The notes under the pieces: generated by a model
Databases searched by the model: none
What the model saw: only the letters and a program-made list of their open reading frames with translations
What the model was told of the DNA's origin: nothing
Shown: piece by piece, positions 1-11,999 of the stretch
Numbering within the stretch: position 1 is the stretch's first letter
Layout of the letters: each line of letters begins with the position of its first letter
NCBI GenBank assembly: GCA_037976565.1
Contig: CP137682.1
Location: forward strand, 3,842,827 to 3,906,826
Direction of reading: 5' to 3'
Length of the DNA: 64,000 nucleotides
Source of the DNA: Mesocentrotus franciscanus
Lineage: Eukaryota; Echinodermata; Echinoidea; Camarodonta; Strongylocentrotidae
Translations under genes and position numbers: made by a program

Positions 1-480
1 AAGGGATCTAAAAAAAGAGCCTTGTGGTACTCCGCCCTTAACGGTGGAAATATTAAATATTTTAGATTAAAAACTAACACATTGGTGTCTATTATCAAAA
101 TAGTCTTGAAACCAAGAAAGTACAGTCTCTCTAACTCCATATGATTTTAATTTACGAATTAATATACGATGGTCGATGGTATCAAATGCCTTCGATTAGT
201 CGATACGTATGTGAGCATGATTAACATTATTTCTTTGGCCGTCTATCATTAAGCGATTCTATATGAAATAAGCTATATCAATGTTGTGATTTACATTCTT
301 AAGTGTTTAAAATGACTTGTTTAATTACTTAAAGTAACTTTGTGTGGATTATTATAGTCATTGCGAAATGGTATTGAAGATGATAAGAAGTAAAATGTTC
401 ATTACAACCCAAAAGGAACATGTCTTTGAATGCTAATTGTATGTACTTTAAGCGTGTGTGAACCAAGATGATAATTTATT
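1..480 (-). pseudogene. LINE reverse transcriptase fragment, copy a
   Basis: Reverse-complement translation gives a GVPQGS motif near 25-45 and, further upstream on that strand near 180-215, a degraded version of the FDLSKAFDT motif, both typical of CR1/Jockey-type non-LTR reverse transcriptases. Frames are broken. The whole block, including the non-coding part at 290-480, is repeated at 590-1170, and its right part recurs at 16838-17210 and 29098-29470, so it travels as a dispersed repeat. It is cut off by the window edge. Confidence 0.6.
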
Positions 481-589
481 TAATAATAAATTGAGGGCTT
501 TTATAAGAATTTGTTATCGTCTGCGAACAAAACGTATGTTAGGAGTGGTGATGCGTTAACAATATCATTCATATATATCAAAAACAGTA

Positions 590-1170
590 AGGGACATAAG
601 ATAGAGCGTTGTAGTATTCCGTACTTAATGTTGGAAATATTAGATGTTTTAGATTTAAAAAATACACATTAATGTCTATTACGCAAATAGTCTTCAAACC
701 TAGAGAGTACAGTCCCTCTAGCTTCAAACGCTTTTAATTTACGGATTAATATATGATGGTCCATGGTATCGAATGCCTTCGATAAGTCGAAATGTATGTG
801 AGCATGATTAACATTATGCCATTTGCCGTTTATCATTAAGCAATTGTATATGAAATAAGCTATTTCAATGTTGTGAAGCTGCATGTTGTTTGTTCTTCAT
901 GATTTTTTAAATTTTGTGAGTTTGCGATACGTTTATTTTCTTATATGTTTAAACTGACTTGTTTAATTACTTCAAGTAACTTTGTGTGGATTGTTTTAGT
1001 CATTGGGAAATGCTATTGAAGATGATAAGAAGTAAATGTTCATTACAACCAAAAAGGAACATGTCTTTGAATGCTAATTGTATGTACTTTAACTGTGTGT
1101 TTGCGTCTGTGTGTCTGTGTGTTTGTTTATTATATTTTTAAAATTATCTTTGACTTGTAATAATATTATT
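590..1170 (-). pseudogene. LINE reverse transcriptase fragment, copy b
   Basis: The reading frame at 669-884 on the minus strand contains HFDLSKAFDTMDHHILIRKL, the catalytic-core A motif of CR1/Jockey-like reverse transcriptases, followed by the DYLRNRH region. It is a relative of 1-480: the two share the coding part and the adjoining AT-rich tail, and differ by small indels. Only a fraction of the roughly 900-residue ORF2 is present, so this is a dead relic. Confidence 0.7.
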
Positions 1171-2940
1171 TTTTTTCATTTTAATTCATTTATTCACTGG
1201 ATATATAAAAAACAGATACATAAAATTGCGTATGGACGCATATGACAAATATAAAAAAAGATGGACATAGTAAAATTGGAAGCTGAAAGCACAAGTAACA
1301 TAAATTGAGTGGGGATCATATTAACGGTCTATTTAAAGATCTTGTGAATTCGATCCCATTGTGATGTATAAATTGCATTGAATATTGTTGCATGTACAAC
1401 AACAAGAGGGAGAGAATACATAAACAGCTTGGTCATGGAGAAAGGAGAGACAGAGAGACAGAGAGACAGAAAGAGACAGACAGAGAGTGAAAAGAAGGAA
1501 AATTGAGGGAGAGAAAGGCAAGATGAGAAATAAAGTTAATACTTAGAATGAAGTTAGACCCAAGCAGAATAAAACCCATACAAACCAGCGATATAACAAT
1601 AACATTGAAATAAACAACAAACAACAGATGACTCAATGTGAATAAGATTGTAAAAGCCTTTCTTTGTATTGTCCCTTGAATACGTTCCGAGAGCATGCAG
1701 ATTTTTAGATTAGCAGGCAATGCATTCCATAGTTTGAGACCTGCATAGTAAATGATTTTTTGAGAAACTGACGTTCTTGCGTATGGGGTGTGAAAATCTG
1801 CATTTGATCAAGTACAATGGGAGTGGATTGCAGAGTTAATGGAAAAATAGCGTGTTAGGGATAATAGCAAGATCTGTCTCTGACAAGAAAACGTCTTAAT
1901 TTATACAAATCGAATACATTCAAAAGTTTTAATTGAGTAAATAAAGGTTAAGTGGAGGCAAGGAAAGGCATTTTACAAATTATCCTAACTGCTCTTTTTT
2001 GCAACCTATATCGTCTCAACATTTTTTCTTGAGAAGCTGCGGCCCAGACCATATTGCAATATATAAGAAAAGGATAAATTAGTGTATAATATAGAGATAA
2101 CAAAATATTTTTAGGCAGGTGGTTTAGTTTGTTCGTAACACCAAAATTTCGTGAAATTGTTGTACATATGTAATTTACATGGTCATGCCAAGGCAATTTG
2201 TCGTCAATTTAAATTTCTAGAAATGTGGTATTAGATATTATTGTGATTTTAAAGCCATTTAGATATACCTAATAATAATTCTTTTGGTGAAATCATCATA
2301 TGAGTTTTGTTTGCATTTTGTAGTAGCTTGGTAACTTTGAGCCAATGGGCGACATGTTCTAGTTCGTTGTTTAGAGTTTGAATAAGGGTTACTTCATCTT
2401 TGTTTGATAAAGAAATAGTGTCATCTGCAAAGAGGACATAACTGAGTTTGGAAGAAGATTCATGGATATCATTTATATATATTAGAAAAAGTAGGGGGCC
2501 TAAATTGACCCTTGCGGAACTCCGCATGAAATATTTTGCATATCAGATATGTTTTTATTGTAAACAGTGAATTGTTTTCGGTCATCTAAATAGCTCTGAA
2601 ACCATTTTAAAGAGATACCACTGATGCCCAAACAAAGTAGTTTTACTGATAATATGTCATGATTTAAACAATCAAAGTCATTTGAAAGGCCCCAAAACAC
2701 ACCGATAGATATATATTTAGCATCCATAGTTCTTGTGATGGTATGAATAAATTCAATAAGAGCAGAAAAGGTTGAGTGTTTAGACTTGAAACCAGATTAG
2801 TTACTAAAAAGTAACGGAAATATTTCAATGAATGAGACAAGTCGATTGTACATGCATTTCTCAAGAATCTTTGAAAATATAGGAAGGAGAGAAATGGGCC
2901 GATAATTTGAATACAGGTTAGATTGACCCTTCTCAAATAT
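1170..2940 (-). pseudogene. CR1/Jockey-like LINE, RT domain and 3' end
   Basis: Read on the minus strand, successive broken frames give the palm motif FDCLNHDILSVKL and GVPQGS (2500-2727), then GPLLFLIYINDI and FADDT (2249-2527), then the post-RT thumb region ending KRAVRIICKMPF (1948-2196). They are in the correct order for a non-LTR reverse transcriptase but in different frames, with stops between. About 750 bp of AT-rich 3' UTR follow, ending near 1170-1200 in an A-rich tail of AATAAATGAATTAAAATGAA type, as in CR1-like elements. The endonuclease fragment at 3141-3566 and the ORF1-like frame at 4058-4612 lie in order upstream, so all three may be one decayed element. Confidence 0.8.
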
Positions 2941-3140
2941 TGGAATAACCTTTAAACTTTAAACTTTTTAGGAAATATACCGTTGTTAATAGAAACGTTA
3001 AATATTGCGCAAAAGGGTTTACACTACACAACAACTTGATTTACATGTACAAATAAAAACATTGTCAAATTCAGGAAATTCAAGAAATAAAGATTAAAAA
3101 ATGTTAGACCTGAAAGTGAAGTAATTTCTTTGATTATATT

Positions 3141-3566
3141 TCAGATCTGTTTGAACGAAAATTCCCAGTATTTTTTTCCCACACCGCCTCCTACTCTATG
3201 AGATCTACTATTCACAATCAAATCATAGTTATCAATGTCGTACCAGCTCAATAAATCTTCAGACTTAAACCATGTTTCTGTTAGTCCTATTATAGTGAAA
3301 TTGTGATGTATATCATTTAAGAACATGGTAAGATTTTCAATGTTCTTGACAAGACTGCGGCAATTGAAATGTATACAAAAAAGATTCTGAGAAAGGTTAT
3401 CTTTTGTATCTATAAATCCATTGAACTCATCACATGAATAGTACTTTGATTGGGGATGTAGCTCACTGTACACTCCATTTAAAGAATCAAGGCCGTTAAA
3501 TGTAAACAAATTGAGTCGGCTTAAAATCGAGTCACACATAAATACAATTGCAAATGAAAGATACAA
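3141..3566 (-). pseudogene. LINE apurinic-type endonuclease, N-terminal part
   Basis: This minus-strand frame of 141 codons contains FCIHFNCRSL, IIGLTETWF and a GGGV motif. These are the first conserved blocks of the APE-type endonuclease that starts ORF2 of CR1/Jockey LINEs (the Asn of the N-C-R-S block and the Glu of the T-E-T-W block are catalytic-site residues in the family). The frame then runs into unrelated sequence after GGGV, so the C-terminal half with the SDH motif is missing. About 200 bp separate it from the RT fragment at 2940, implying an internal deletion. Confidence 0.75.
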
Positions 3567-4057
3567 ATAAATACAGTAAGTATAAACAAATTATATAGAG
3601 AGTTAAATACTTAAAGTAAATGTCAATAAAAAGACAGTAGAGATGTGATAAGTATTCCAAATGCCATCAAAAACTGTAGAAGAAATTACACTAGTGTTAC
3701 CAACTGTGACTGCCATAATGGTGCAGCTACATGGGATCCGGTACCGCACTAAAGGCTGTAGATTATCAATTACAACCAGTGTCAATGTTAATCCAGTGCC
3801 AACTACAGTGCAGGACCGGGCCCCATGCAACTAGAATGTACAGTGTACTAGGTTTTTTATAAAACATTTAGATTATGAATATTGGAGAGATCATCTTTTC
3901 CGTGTAACGCTGACACGGTCGCCATTTTTGTTTTTTACAATGATTTTTTTTCGTCCTGAGTCCAAATTATGTCAATGAAACTGTGTTGACCTTTCTTAAT
4001 TGTCCAGAAAAACTCAGCTCTTCTCTCGGTGAGATTCTCACTGATGAAGATTTTGAA
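3567..4057. other. Non-coding stretch between LINE pieces
   Basis: No credible reading frame. By position it could be the linker between ORF1 and ORF2 of the minus-strand LINE, or an insertion into it. The part near 3640-3830 is richer in GC than its surroundings and looks like a separate repeat, but I could not find terminal repeats. Confidence 0.4.
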
Positions 4058-4612
4058 TTATTCATCGTTGTCAGAATTGATGTTCCTTAGTTTACTTCTG
4101 GCACGAGAGACCTCGTCTCTACTGTGGTACTTTGCACATTTAACGATGATGCTTCGTGGTGTCTCGCGTTTTTTATGAGTTGCAATAGTACTGGATCTGG
4201 TTGTCGGACGGGGCGGTTCTCGCGTAGTACGTGTGCTTGCAAGGCGATGCAAGCGATCGATGTCTGATTTGGTGTCGATCTTCACCCCAAGCTTATCCTC
4301 ACATATTCGAGCGATAACCTCATCCGTGATTTTGTTGGCGGTCTCATCGACACCGCAGAAGATCAAGCAATTCCTGCGCGAGTACTGCTCTGCATCATCC
4401 ATGTCAGCATGTAGGGTTTCCATCTCTTGCTCCAATGATGTGATCTTGTCGGTGTAGTTGTCGGCCACAAACCGTAGGGATTCAGCTACCCTTTCCGCGA
4501 AGTTGTGTAATATCACGAAGGTAACAAAAAAATACAATGTAGATGTGAATAAATCAACTGGTGATAGTGTGTTGGCAAGAAATGTGCAAAATTCAGTGCT
4601 TTTCGATGGCAT
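4058..4612 (-). pseudogene. LINE ORF1-like protein (coiled coil plus RNA-binding type)
   Basis: A 184-codon minus-strand frame. A heptad-rich stretch around residues 55-80 (SLEQEMETLHADMDDAEQYS) is followed by RRNCLIFCGVDE, then a basic segment and PRSIIVKCAKYHSRDEV. This order of coiled coil, an R-R-N-C-L block and a positively charged C-terminal part matches the ORF1 proteins of CR1/L2-like LINEs, which bind element RNA. The N-terminal ~45 residues look hydrophobic and unlike the family, so the true start is probably lost. It lies upstream of, and in the same direction as, the endonuclease and RT fragments. It abuts the start of an oppositely oriented LINE at 4624. Confidence 0.7.
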
Positions 4613-4662
4613 TTGGTTAATAAGCGGAGACCGAATTAGCCGCGTGCGTTCATGTTCAACTA

Positions 4663-5413
4663 GAATTTGACTTTGATTTTGATGATCCTGCTCAACGCAA
4701 CGTTTCCAAATATGTAAATGTTAATCAGTTTCGTAATGTTGTGAAAGAATTTAATAATGATACTTTCTCTTTGCTTCATTTGAATATTAGAATTCTGAAT
4801 AGGCACTTCGATGATCTACTTTCGCTTCTTGATAATCCCTCAAAAAACCCATTATCCCTAATTGGTCTCATAGAAACCTGGTTAACTTGTGATTCCAACC
4901 ACCCATACTCTATTGATAACTACGATTTTATTCATAAAAATAGGCAAGAAAGACTGGGTGGCGGCGTTGCTTTATATATATACTTAAAACACTTAATTAT
5001 ACCGTTCTAGATAATCTCTCAACATGCAATAATATTATTGAATCCCTTTTTATTGAAATCGTGATTTCCAGTAATAAGAATATAATAGTCGGCGTGATAT
5101 ATCGACCCCCGAGTTCGAATGCACACGAATTTTTATTGCATTTATCTGACATATTACAAAACGCCAATTTCAACAATAAAGATTGTTTTTTTTGATAGGA
5201 GACTTTAATATAGACTTGTCGAAGCACTTACATAGCAATGTTTCTCAAGGGTTTCTCGAAACAATTTTGTCTGCTTCTTTCTTGCCACTTATATCAAAGC
5301 CGACTCGTGTTGCAAATAAATCTGCTACTCTAATAGATAATATTTTTTTCTAATGTTATTCCACATTTTGATTCTTACATTATTATTTCGGACATATCTG
5401 ACCATTACCCCAT
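4663..5413 (+). pseudogene. LINE endonuclease domain, frameshifted
   Basis: The frame is open from 4624 and reads FSLLHLNIRILNRHFDDLLS, then LIGLIETWLT and LGGGVALYI, the N-terminal blocks of an APE-type endonuclease. Homology then continues in shifted frames: GDFNIDLSKH near 5198-5227, FLPLISKPTRVANKSATLID near 5280-5340, and the SDHYP motif near 5399. All catalytic blocks are therefore present, but at least two frameshifts separate them. This domain nicks target DNA to prime reverse transcription. Confidence 0.8.
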
Positions 5414-5414
5414 T

Positions 5415-7535
5415 GTGATTCACTACACGGTTTCACAGCCATTTAACAACAATGGTCCTTACCCAAGTAGACGTAAAATAACTGAAGAGAATTTAGCTCG
5501 CCTTGGCGCTAATCTCGAAAATACTGATTGGTCTAGTGTTTATTCCGAAAATGAAATAAATTGTTCATATGAAATATTCTTTAGTATATTAAACAACCAA
5601 TTGGATACTAACATGCCGAAGCAAAAGGTCAAACATGGTTATAAGAAAACGCCCAAACTCCCTTGGATTTCTAAGTCTATATTGCGATCAATAAATCGGA
5701 AGAATAACCTCTATTATAAATATAAAATAAAAGGCACTGAGCAATCGAGGAGAAAATATACATCCTATAAAAACATTTTGACTCGGATTATTCGATTAGA
5801 AAAGAGAAATTACTTTGTAAACCGTTTGAAACTTTTCAAAAATGATGTGCAAAACACTTGAAAGGTAATCAAACAAGCAATGAACTTAGTTAAAAATAAA
5901 TCTGAGGTAAATAAAATAAAATTTGATAATGAGATTGTTGAAGACCCTAAAGATATAGCTAATATTTTTAATACTTATTTTACTTCAATAGGTGATAATC
6001 TTACTAAAAACATTCCGCCTTCAAACAAAAATTTTGTAGAGGTGTTACGCCCTCACAATCCAAATTCTATTTTCCTTGTACCAACTAATAGGCAAGAAAT
6101 TATGAAAGTTGTTTCTAATCTGAAAGATAAGAAAAGTTCGGGATATGATGGAATTAATAATGTCATTCTAAAATCCATTATTCCCTTTATTGTAGATCCA
6201 TTGGTTCACATCTTTAATATATCACTTCTACATGGTCAGTTTCCAAATTCTATGAAAATAGCAAAAATTATTCCGTTATATAAAAAGGGTGATAAACTGG
6301 ATATTGGTAACTACCGCCCGATTTCTTTATTATCTTCATTTTCTAAAGTTTTGGAAAGAATAATCTATATCCGGATGATCTCCTTTTTGAAGAAATATGA
6401 TGTATTTTCAAACTTCCAATTTGGTTTTAGAGAAAAGCACAGCACCGTTCATGCTGTAATGTCTTTTGTTGAGAAGGTTGCCCACACTGTAGGTATATTC
6501 CTGGACTTCTCCAAGGCCTTTGACACGATAAATCACGAAATTTTACTTTACAAACTATCTCACTATGGTGTACGTGGAAAGGCTTTGGAGTGGTTCAGGA
6601 GTTACCTCTCTAACAGACAGCAATATGTACACTTAAACGAGCATGCATCTGAATTATGCAATATTAGTTGTGGTGTTCCACAAGGTAGTCTGCTAGGCCC
6701 GCTACTCTTTATTCTTTATATAAATGATTTTTGTAAATCATCTGACTCCCTGTCGTTTATTTTATTTGCAGATGATACCAATTTATTTTTTTCACACAAA
6801 AATCCAAATGTCCTGGTTGATAAAATCAATGCCGAGTTATTAAATATATTGAAATGGATACGAGGAAATAAATTGTCACTTAATCTCCAGAAAACGAACT
6901 ACATGCTATTTAGTAACTCCTTGAATTCATTACCCTTTGACATTATTTTCGACAATACCCCTTTGAACCATGTCCCTCTTACCAAATTCTTGGGTATAAC
7001 AGTCGATGACAAACTTTCTTGGAAACCACACATTGATAATATTTGTAAAATCATTTCACGCAATATCGGTGTTATCAATAGACTAAAATTGTTCTTACCA
7101 CAATCATCATTATTTATGTTGTATTCTTCATTTATCTTACCATATTTGAATTACGGTCTTCTAGTTTGGGGCAATACACATCATACATTGTTGGAAAGAG
7201 TTATATTGTTGCAAAAGAGAGTTATTCGTATTATCTGTAATGCCCCTATACGCTCCTATACTGATCCTCTTTTTTGGAAAATAACGTCTTAAAAATTAAG
7301 GATTTGTACTTATTTCAGCTCGGTCAATTTATGTTTAATTATAATAATGGATATGTTTCTTAAAAACCATGCCTTTCATAGATACCCCACTCGACAATCC
7401 GATGAGTTTCACTTACCTCTTTTGAGAACATGTTCTGCACAGAACACGTTTATTTTTGAAGGCCCTAAATTTTTGAATACTCTGCATAACGATTTGAAAA
7501 CTTCCCCTTCACTAATTGCTTTAAAAAAAAAGTAA
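5415..7535 (+). pseudogene. LINE reverse transcriptase with one internal stop
   Basis: Frames 5415-5861 and 5880-7292 are in register, separated only by a TGA at 5859-5861. The local context (VQNT-stop-KVIKQ) suggests a TGG tryptophan codon changed to TGA. RT motifs in order: [10 protein letters not shown] and [54 protein letters not shown] and FADDT, then [16 protein letters not shown]. After the stop at 7290 the family C-terminal text ([14 protein letters not shown]) continues in another frame, and the original frame resumes at 7347-7535 (RYPTRQSDEFHLP). The protein is close to full length for the domain but is not intact. Confidence 0.88.
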
Positions 7536-8179
7536 AAATTTTCCTTATTACAATCTTATAATACAGGTACTTAGAAATGTATTGCGGTAGAACATCTCCT
7601 TCCCAATTTTTGTTTCTTCTCTCTTTTCTTCTGCCCCTCTCTTAAAATCCATACTACTTGCCATCATGTTTTTGCTCTTTTTGTTTCAGCAATCTCAAGG
7701 ATTTTGTGCGCTCCCTATTTCGTGCTCGATCTCTACGATTTTTCTTTTCTCTCCTCTCCTTCCCTCCAAACGCAGCCCACAATTTCTTTTCTTTTTTCTT
7801 TTTTCTTTTCTTTCTTCGTCATGTAATTTGTTTACGTCCTCTTGTCTCCAGTCATTACGTGTTTTAATAAATGTTGTCTCTGCCGGCCGTTATTCTTCTT
7901 TGATTGTTTATGTATTTTATAATCTTTTCACACTTATTATCATCTGAGAGGTCCAAAATTTACAAGCTCTGCTTTTCAGTGGACCTCTCCATTTCCTCAA
8001 AATATAATTGCAGTTAAATTTATAATTCTATTTTTGTCTTCCTCAAATGCAAAAATTACTGTTAAGATGTATTTCTTACAAATGTAACTGTTTTGTATAC
8101 ATTTTACATTGTATTCGTTATTATATTATGTATTTTGTTGGAAATGAAAAAATAAAAATGAAATAAATGAAATGAAATG

Positions 8180-10312
8180 TTCGCTGCTTAACCTTATCAA
8201 TAATAATAACAACAACAAAATAATAATATTAATCATGATTGAAAAAAAGAAAAAAAGAATATCAATAACGTTTATATTAAATGTGAAAAATCTGTATATC
8301 ATCGATGTGTTATTCAATTCGTGACATTTCCTCTGTCGCTATACACGCTAAAGCCAAACAACTTCAACTATAGGTTTCAGAAATGAGCAAATTAAGTAAT
8401 TCGAACCAGTTTCCACATGCATTGTTAAAGTAATAATTTAATTTCAAATGTATTAATAATACAAGCAAGAGAGAAGACTACAAATTGGTGATATGTGCCA
8501 TCCGATATAAATATCAGAAATAAATAAATAAATAAAATGGCACTGCACATTAAAAAAAAAGTGATGGCATATGAGTTCACCTCTTTTTAACCTTCAATTA
8601 CTAAAGATAGGGTACCACCCTCGCCTATGAAAGAGCTTAATATCAATATGACATACTTTTGGCTTATAGAATGCTTGTAATGTTAACCATTTCACGCATT
8701 ACCCAGCCAAGTCTATCTCATCTTGGACGCATATATTATCCGTTAAACTATCCACATGTATCAATAGAACTTAGCAAATATAAGTATATATTTCTTCTTG
8801 GGTAATAGATATCTTGTTTTGTTAAACGCACGCGCAGTGAAACACTTATGAAACATATCACGCTCCGCGTCAGTTTTATTCTGTTCAATATTAATTTTTG
8901 CAATCATAATTATGCTTTCTCTAAGACATAATTTAAGTGACATCTCTATTTATTCAGAAGGACTCTATATGCTGGATTGGTAATGTAGGTAACGATAATT
9001 TTTGTGTCTATGATTCTATTATCACAAGCATCGTTCAGAAAAGATTTAACGGTTTCCATAGAAACGACCATTTTCGTAATGTAATCAAATGTAATGCATA
9101 AATCTTTGTTAAAGATACTATGTCCCTTTTGCAGCCATCATCAAATTCTGTAGAACTTTGCAGGAATTATGAATATGTCATGTATGTCTTATCTGTGAAA
9201 TTTAAACGTTAGCAGTGTCCTAGTATTGAAATTATGCATGTAAATTTAGGAAACCCGTTTACCTGTTAGACTTCCCTGTCAGACACTATTGAGTAACTGA
9301 CTGACATCTTTTTGCTTTGGTAATTAATAAAATACATAAAATGAGCTGTAACACGAGCATTTGTCTACATCAATAACCCACTACTTGTAATGGCAAAATT
9401 AAATTGATTGAATCTTTGTGCAGCACAAAACGTACGACCATTTGGTACAAGGGTTTGAAAATCTGACCATTACTAAGGTGATTGCAATCACTTATGTCGA
9501 TTTGACAACTAATGGTCGTTATTTTCCCACACAAAGCCATTTTCAAACCCTTTCGTTTTGAGGGAAGTTCTAAATAAGTATTGTCTTTCAAATGCCGTTG
9601 GAATTTAACCTTCATTTGTTTGACCTGCAAATGGGACATAATACCTCAAAGTGACTCGGTAACATTGTTGAAGGTTGTTGAAAAAACTGCGTAATTCTTG
9701 TATGAAATGTTACTTATTTTATTCCTTCTACTCTACTAACCCTCTAGCATGCAAAAAATCCTGAAAAAAATCTCAAATCACAAAGATATTTATGGTTTTC
9801 TTTGAAGGCGTCACTGGTTGACACCTTCTAACAGTAAATTCTCCCAACCATTTTTGAATTTTCCCAACCGTTTTTCCATGAAAATAAGACATAAGACAGG
9901 ATTTTAAAAAATCTTTCAACACTTAAATGTCTGGAATAATATATAGAGCCAATTCATATCATAGCTTTGTTACGATTTACATTCACCTAAAATGTAATTA
10001 AATTGTAATAATATACTTGGGAGAATTAAGGAATCGATCAGATCAGTTGTTCCCATTTTTTATTGTTAATAATGGTCTGTTTTCACTCAAAGTAAACTTT
10101 CAGATTATCTTTAATTTTACATCTAGCATTAAAGCCACTACCTTAGCACCATTTTCTCTCATCTGAACATTGTTACCAAGTCCCTTTAAAGTGCCATTTT
10201 ACAAATGTCCTACCTAACAACAAGTAATCGCTGGAGCAGCTCTCGACGGCAACCATCAGTGTCAACAACGAAGAAACGAGAATAAGCGCATATTGGGGAC
10301 ATACGCTCTTAT
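8180..10312. other. Non-coding AT-rich stretch
   Basis: Only short AT-rich spurious frames occur here. I see small A-rich runs (AAATA repeats near 8519-8535) but no terminal repeats, RNA gene or conserved coding motif. Confidence 0.6.
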
Positions 10313-10316
10313 TTAA

Positions 10317-11073
10317 CCCTAATAAGGCCGGGCTATTTGAGTTCTTAATACGGCCGGGGGGATTATGGCCCCCTAAGATCTCGGCCGTGAAACGGCCGAT
10401 CGCCGCGAAAATTTGCATGCATGTCAAGTAAAGTGTATAGAATACTATAGCAATTTCAATTTTTGAAAAAATTACTCATTTGCATATTTATGGTAAATTA
10501 TGCAAATAAGGTCAAAAATTCATATTTTTACCCATAAATCATATATTCTTCATATTTAAGCTTTCTTTTCCATTACATATATTTGTTAGACCATTTAAAA
10601 TAAATAATACGAACAAAAAATTTGGAAAGCTAGTTTATTCCTTATGTTATCTCTTGTTTTGATAATTTCTTATGTATTTCATTGTTTTTTTAACTTATGT
10701 ATTTCATTGTTTTTGTTGTTTTATTTCATTTCTAACTATAATTCAACTATTTTGACTCCCAAAACAAACACCTAAACTTTAAACAAGACCAAATAACCAA
10801 TGTTTTATCTCTTTTTGGAAAAATGATATTTCCATATGTTTTGTACACAAATCACGAAAATGAGCGATTTTTGGGCCGACATGTAAAAACAAAAGGTCAC
10901 GTGACTTTGTAACGGTAGGTCCGATTTAAAAAAAAATTGTTTTAAAAGATGCGCAAGACTCGAAAGAATAAAGTCATGAAGCGGCGGGGCGTCATCCGTA
11001 TGCGTTCCCGAACAATAAGAAAAATCGCGGAGGGGGGGGGGGGTGGGCATGATGCCCCCCGGCCTTATTAGGG
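10317..11073. mobile_element. piggyBac-like non-autonomous element (MITE) with TTAA flanks
   Basis: The left end at 10317 begins CCCTAATAAGGCCGGG and the right end at 11073 is its exact reverse complement, a 16-bp terminal inverted repeat. Both ends are bordered by TTAA (10313-10316 and 11074-11077). TTAA target duplication with CCC...GGG termini is the signature of piggyBac-type transposons. A second GC-rich copy of the subterminal GGCCGGGGGG block lies at about 10350-10375 and resembles the inner right end. The 757-bp body is AT-rich with no transposase frame, so any mobility would depend on an enzyme supplied elsewhere. Confidence 0.8.
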
Positions 11074-11077
11074 TTAA

Positions 11078-11850
11078 GGAACGACCTTTGCCATGTCCAC
11101 TTGCCAAATTTATTTATTTTAAATATTCATGGTTTCTTTCAACAGGGTAGTTTCATTCAATTCCACTGGAAGCCAGTGGACCTGCTTTTCGCGAAAGCCC
11201 TGCATATGAATAACAGTATAAAAACACAATTATAATAATGCAATAATAAAAAATTGTACATACATGTGAAATATCAATTTAAACATATATCTTTAAACAA
11301 AAACACTACTTGAATCATACAATATTTATTATCAATTATAATTTAAAAAAATAAAAAAATACTGAATTATTAAAGGTAATACAAAGTTTTGGTATGGGGT
11401 CATGAATTTGGTTCAAATAAAGATATTGATAGCGTATGCGATTTTACAATATTCGATGATCGTTGTCGCAGTGGAAATCGGGTCTAAAGTGATGAAATTG
11501 TAAATAATAAACTCTTTATGTTGTATAGCTCCCTCTCAAGACTGATATTACTTTAGCTTTAAAACAATGTTTCTTGACTACAATCGACCGATTTGCTTCC
11601 CCGTTTGGCAATTATATATCAGAACTGCATATTTTGAGATTTTCATGGTCGCATCTTTCATGGAATGGCCTTAGGCACTATTTGAAATATTTGAAATTTA
11701 CCGGGAGCACCGGTAAATTTTGATTATTCAATTTTCTCAAAAGCAGAAGTGTTTTAGGGGCTAAATTTTCAAGTGCTTATAATACATCCACAAGGGCATC
11801 TAAATATATCAATATCCATCCAATTTCCAAAATTTCCCAAAACTTTGCAT
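11078..11850. other. Non-coding stretch left of the large duplication
   Basis: No coding motif seen. A short perfect palindrome with 11-bp arms (AAATTTACCGG, 5-base loop, CCGGTAAATTT) lies near 11694-11720. This is the last sequence not shared with the second copy, because the corresponding part of copy 2 would fall inside the N gap. Confidence 0.55.
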
Positions 11851-11999
11851 AACCTTTAAACTAACAAAACCAAGCCTAAAACAAAAACAAAACCAAAAAA
11901 ATAGAAATACTAAAATAATTACAGAAGGAATAGAGTGCAGTAGGCCCATTGCACTTTTGAAAGTTTACAAAAAGGTAAAAGAGTCACAGTAAATGCATA

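Larger units (their letters stand above)
4624..8178 (+). mobile_element. Nearly complete CR1/Jockey-like LINE, ORF2 and 3' UTR
   Basis: One plus-strand element carries, in order, the endonuclease (4663-5413), reverse transcriptase (5415-7292), a C-terminal region (7283-7535) and a ~640-bp pyrimidine-rich then AT-rich 3' UTR. It ends at 8140-8178 in short AAATGAAATAAATGAAATG-like repeats, the microsatellite-type tail of CR1/L2 LINEs, instead of a plain poly(A). No ORF1 is seen upstream on this strand, so the copy is probably 5'-truncated. Damage is modest (a few frameshifts and one stop in the RT), which suggests a fairly young insertion. Confidence 0.85.

Noticed and set aside
9431..9556. Possible foldback (ACGACCATT and AAGGGTTTGAAAAT each recur inverted)
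   Set aside because: The inverted pieces are in the wrong order to nest, so no simple hairpin or terminal repeat results.
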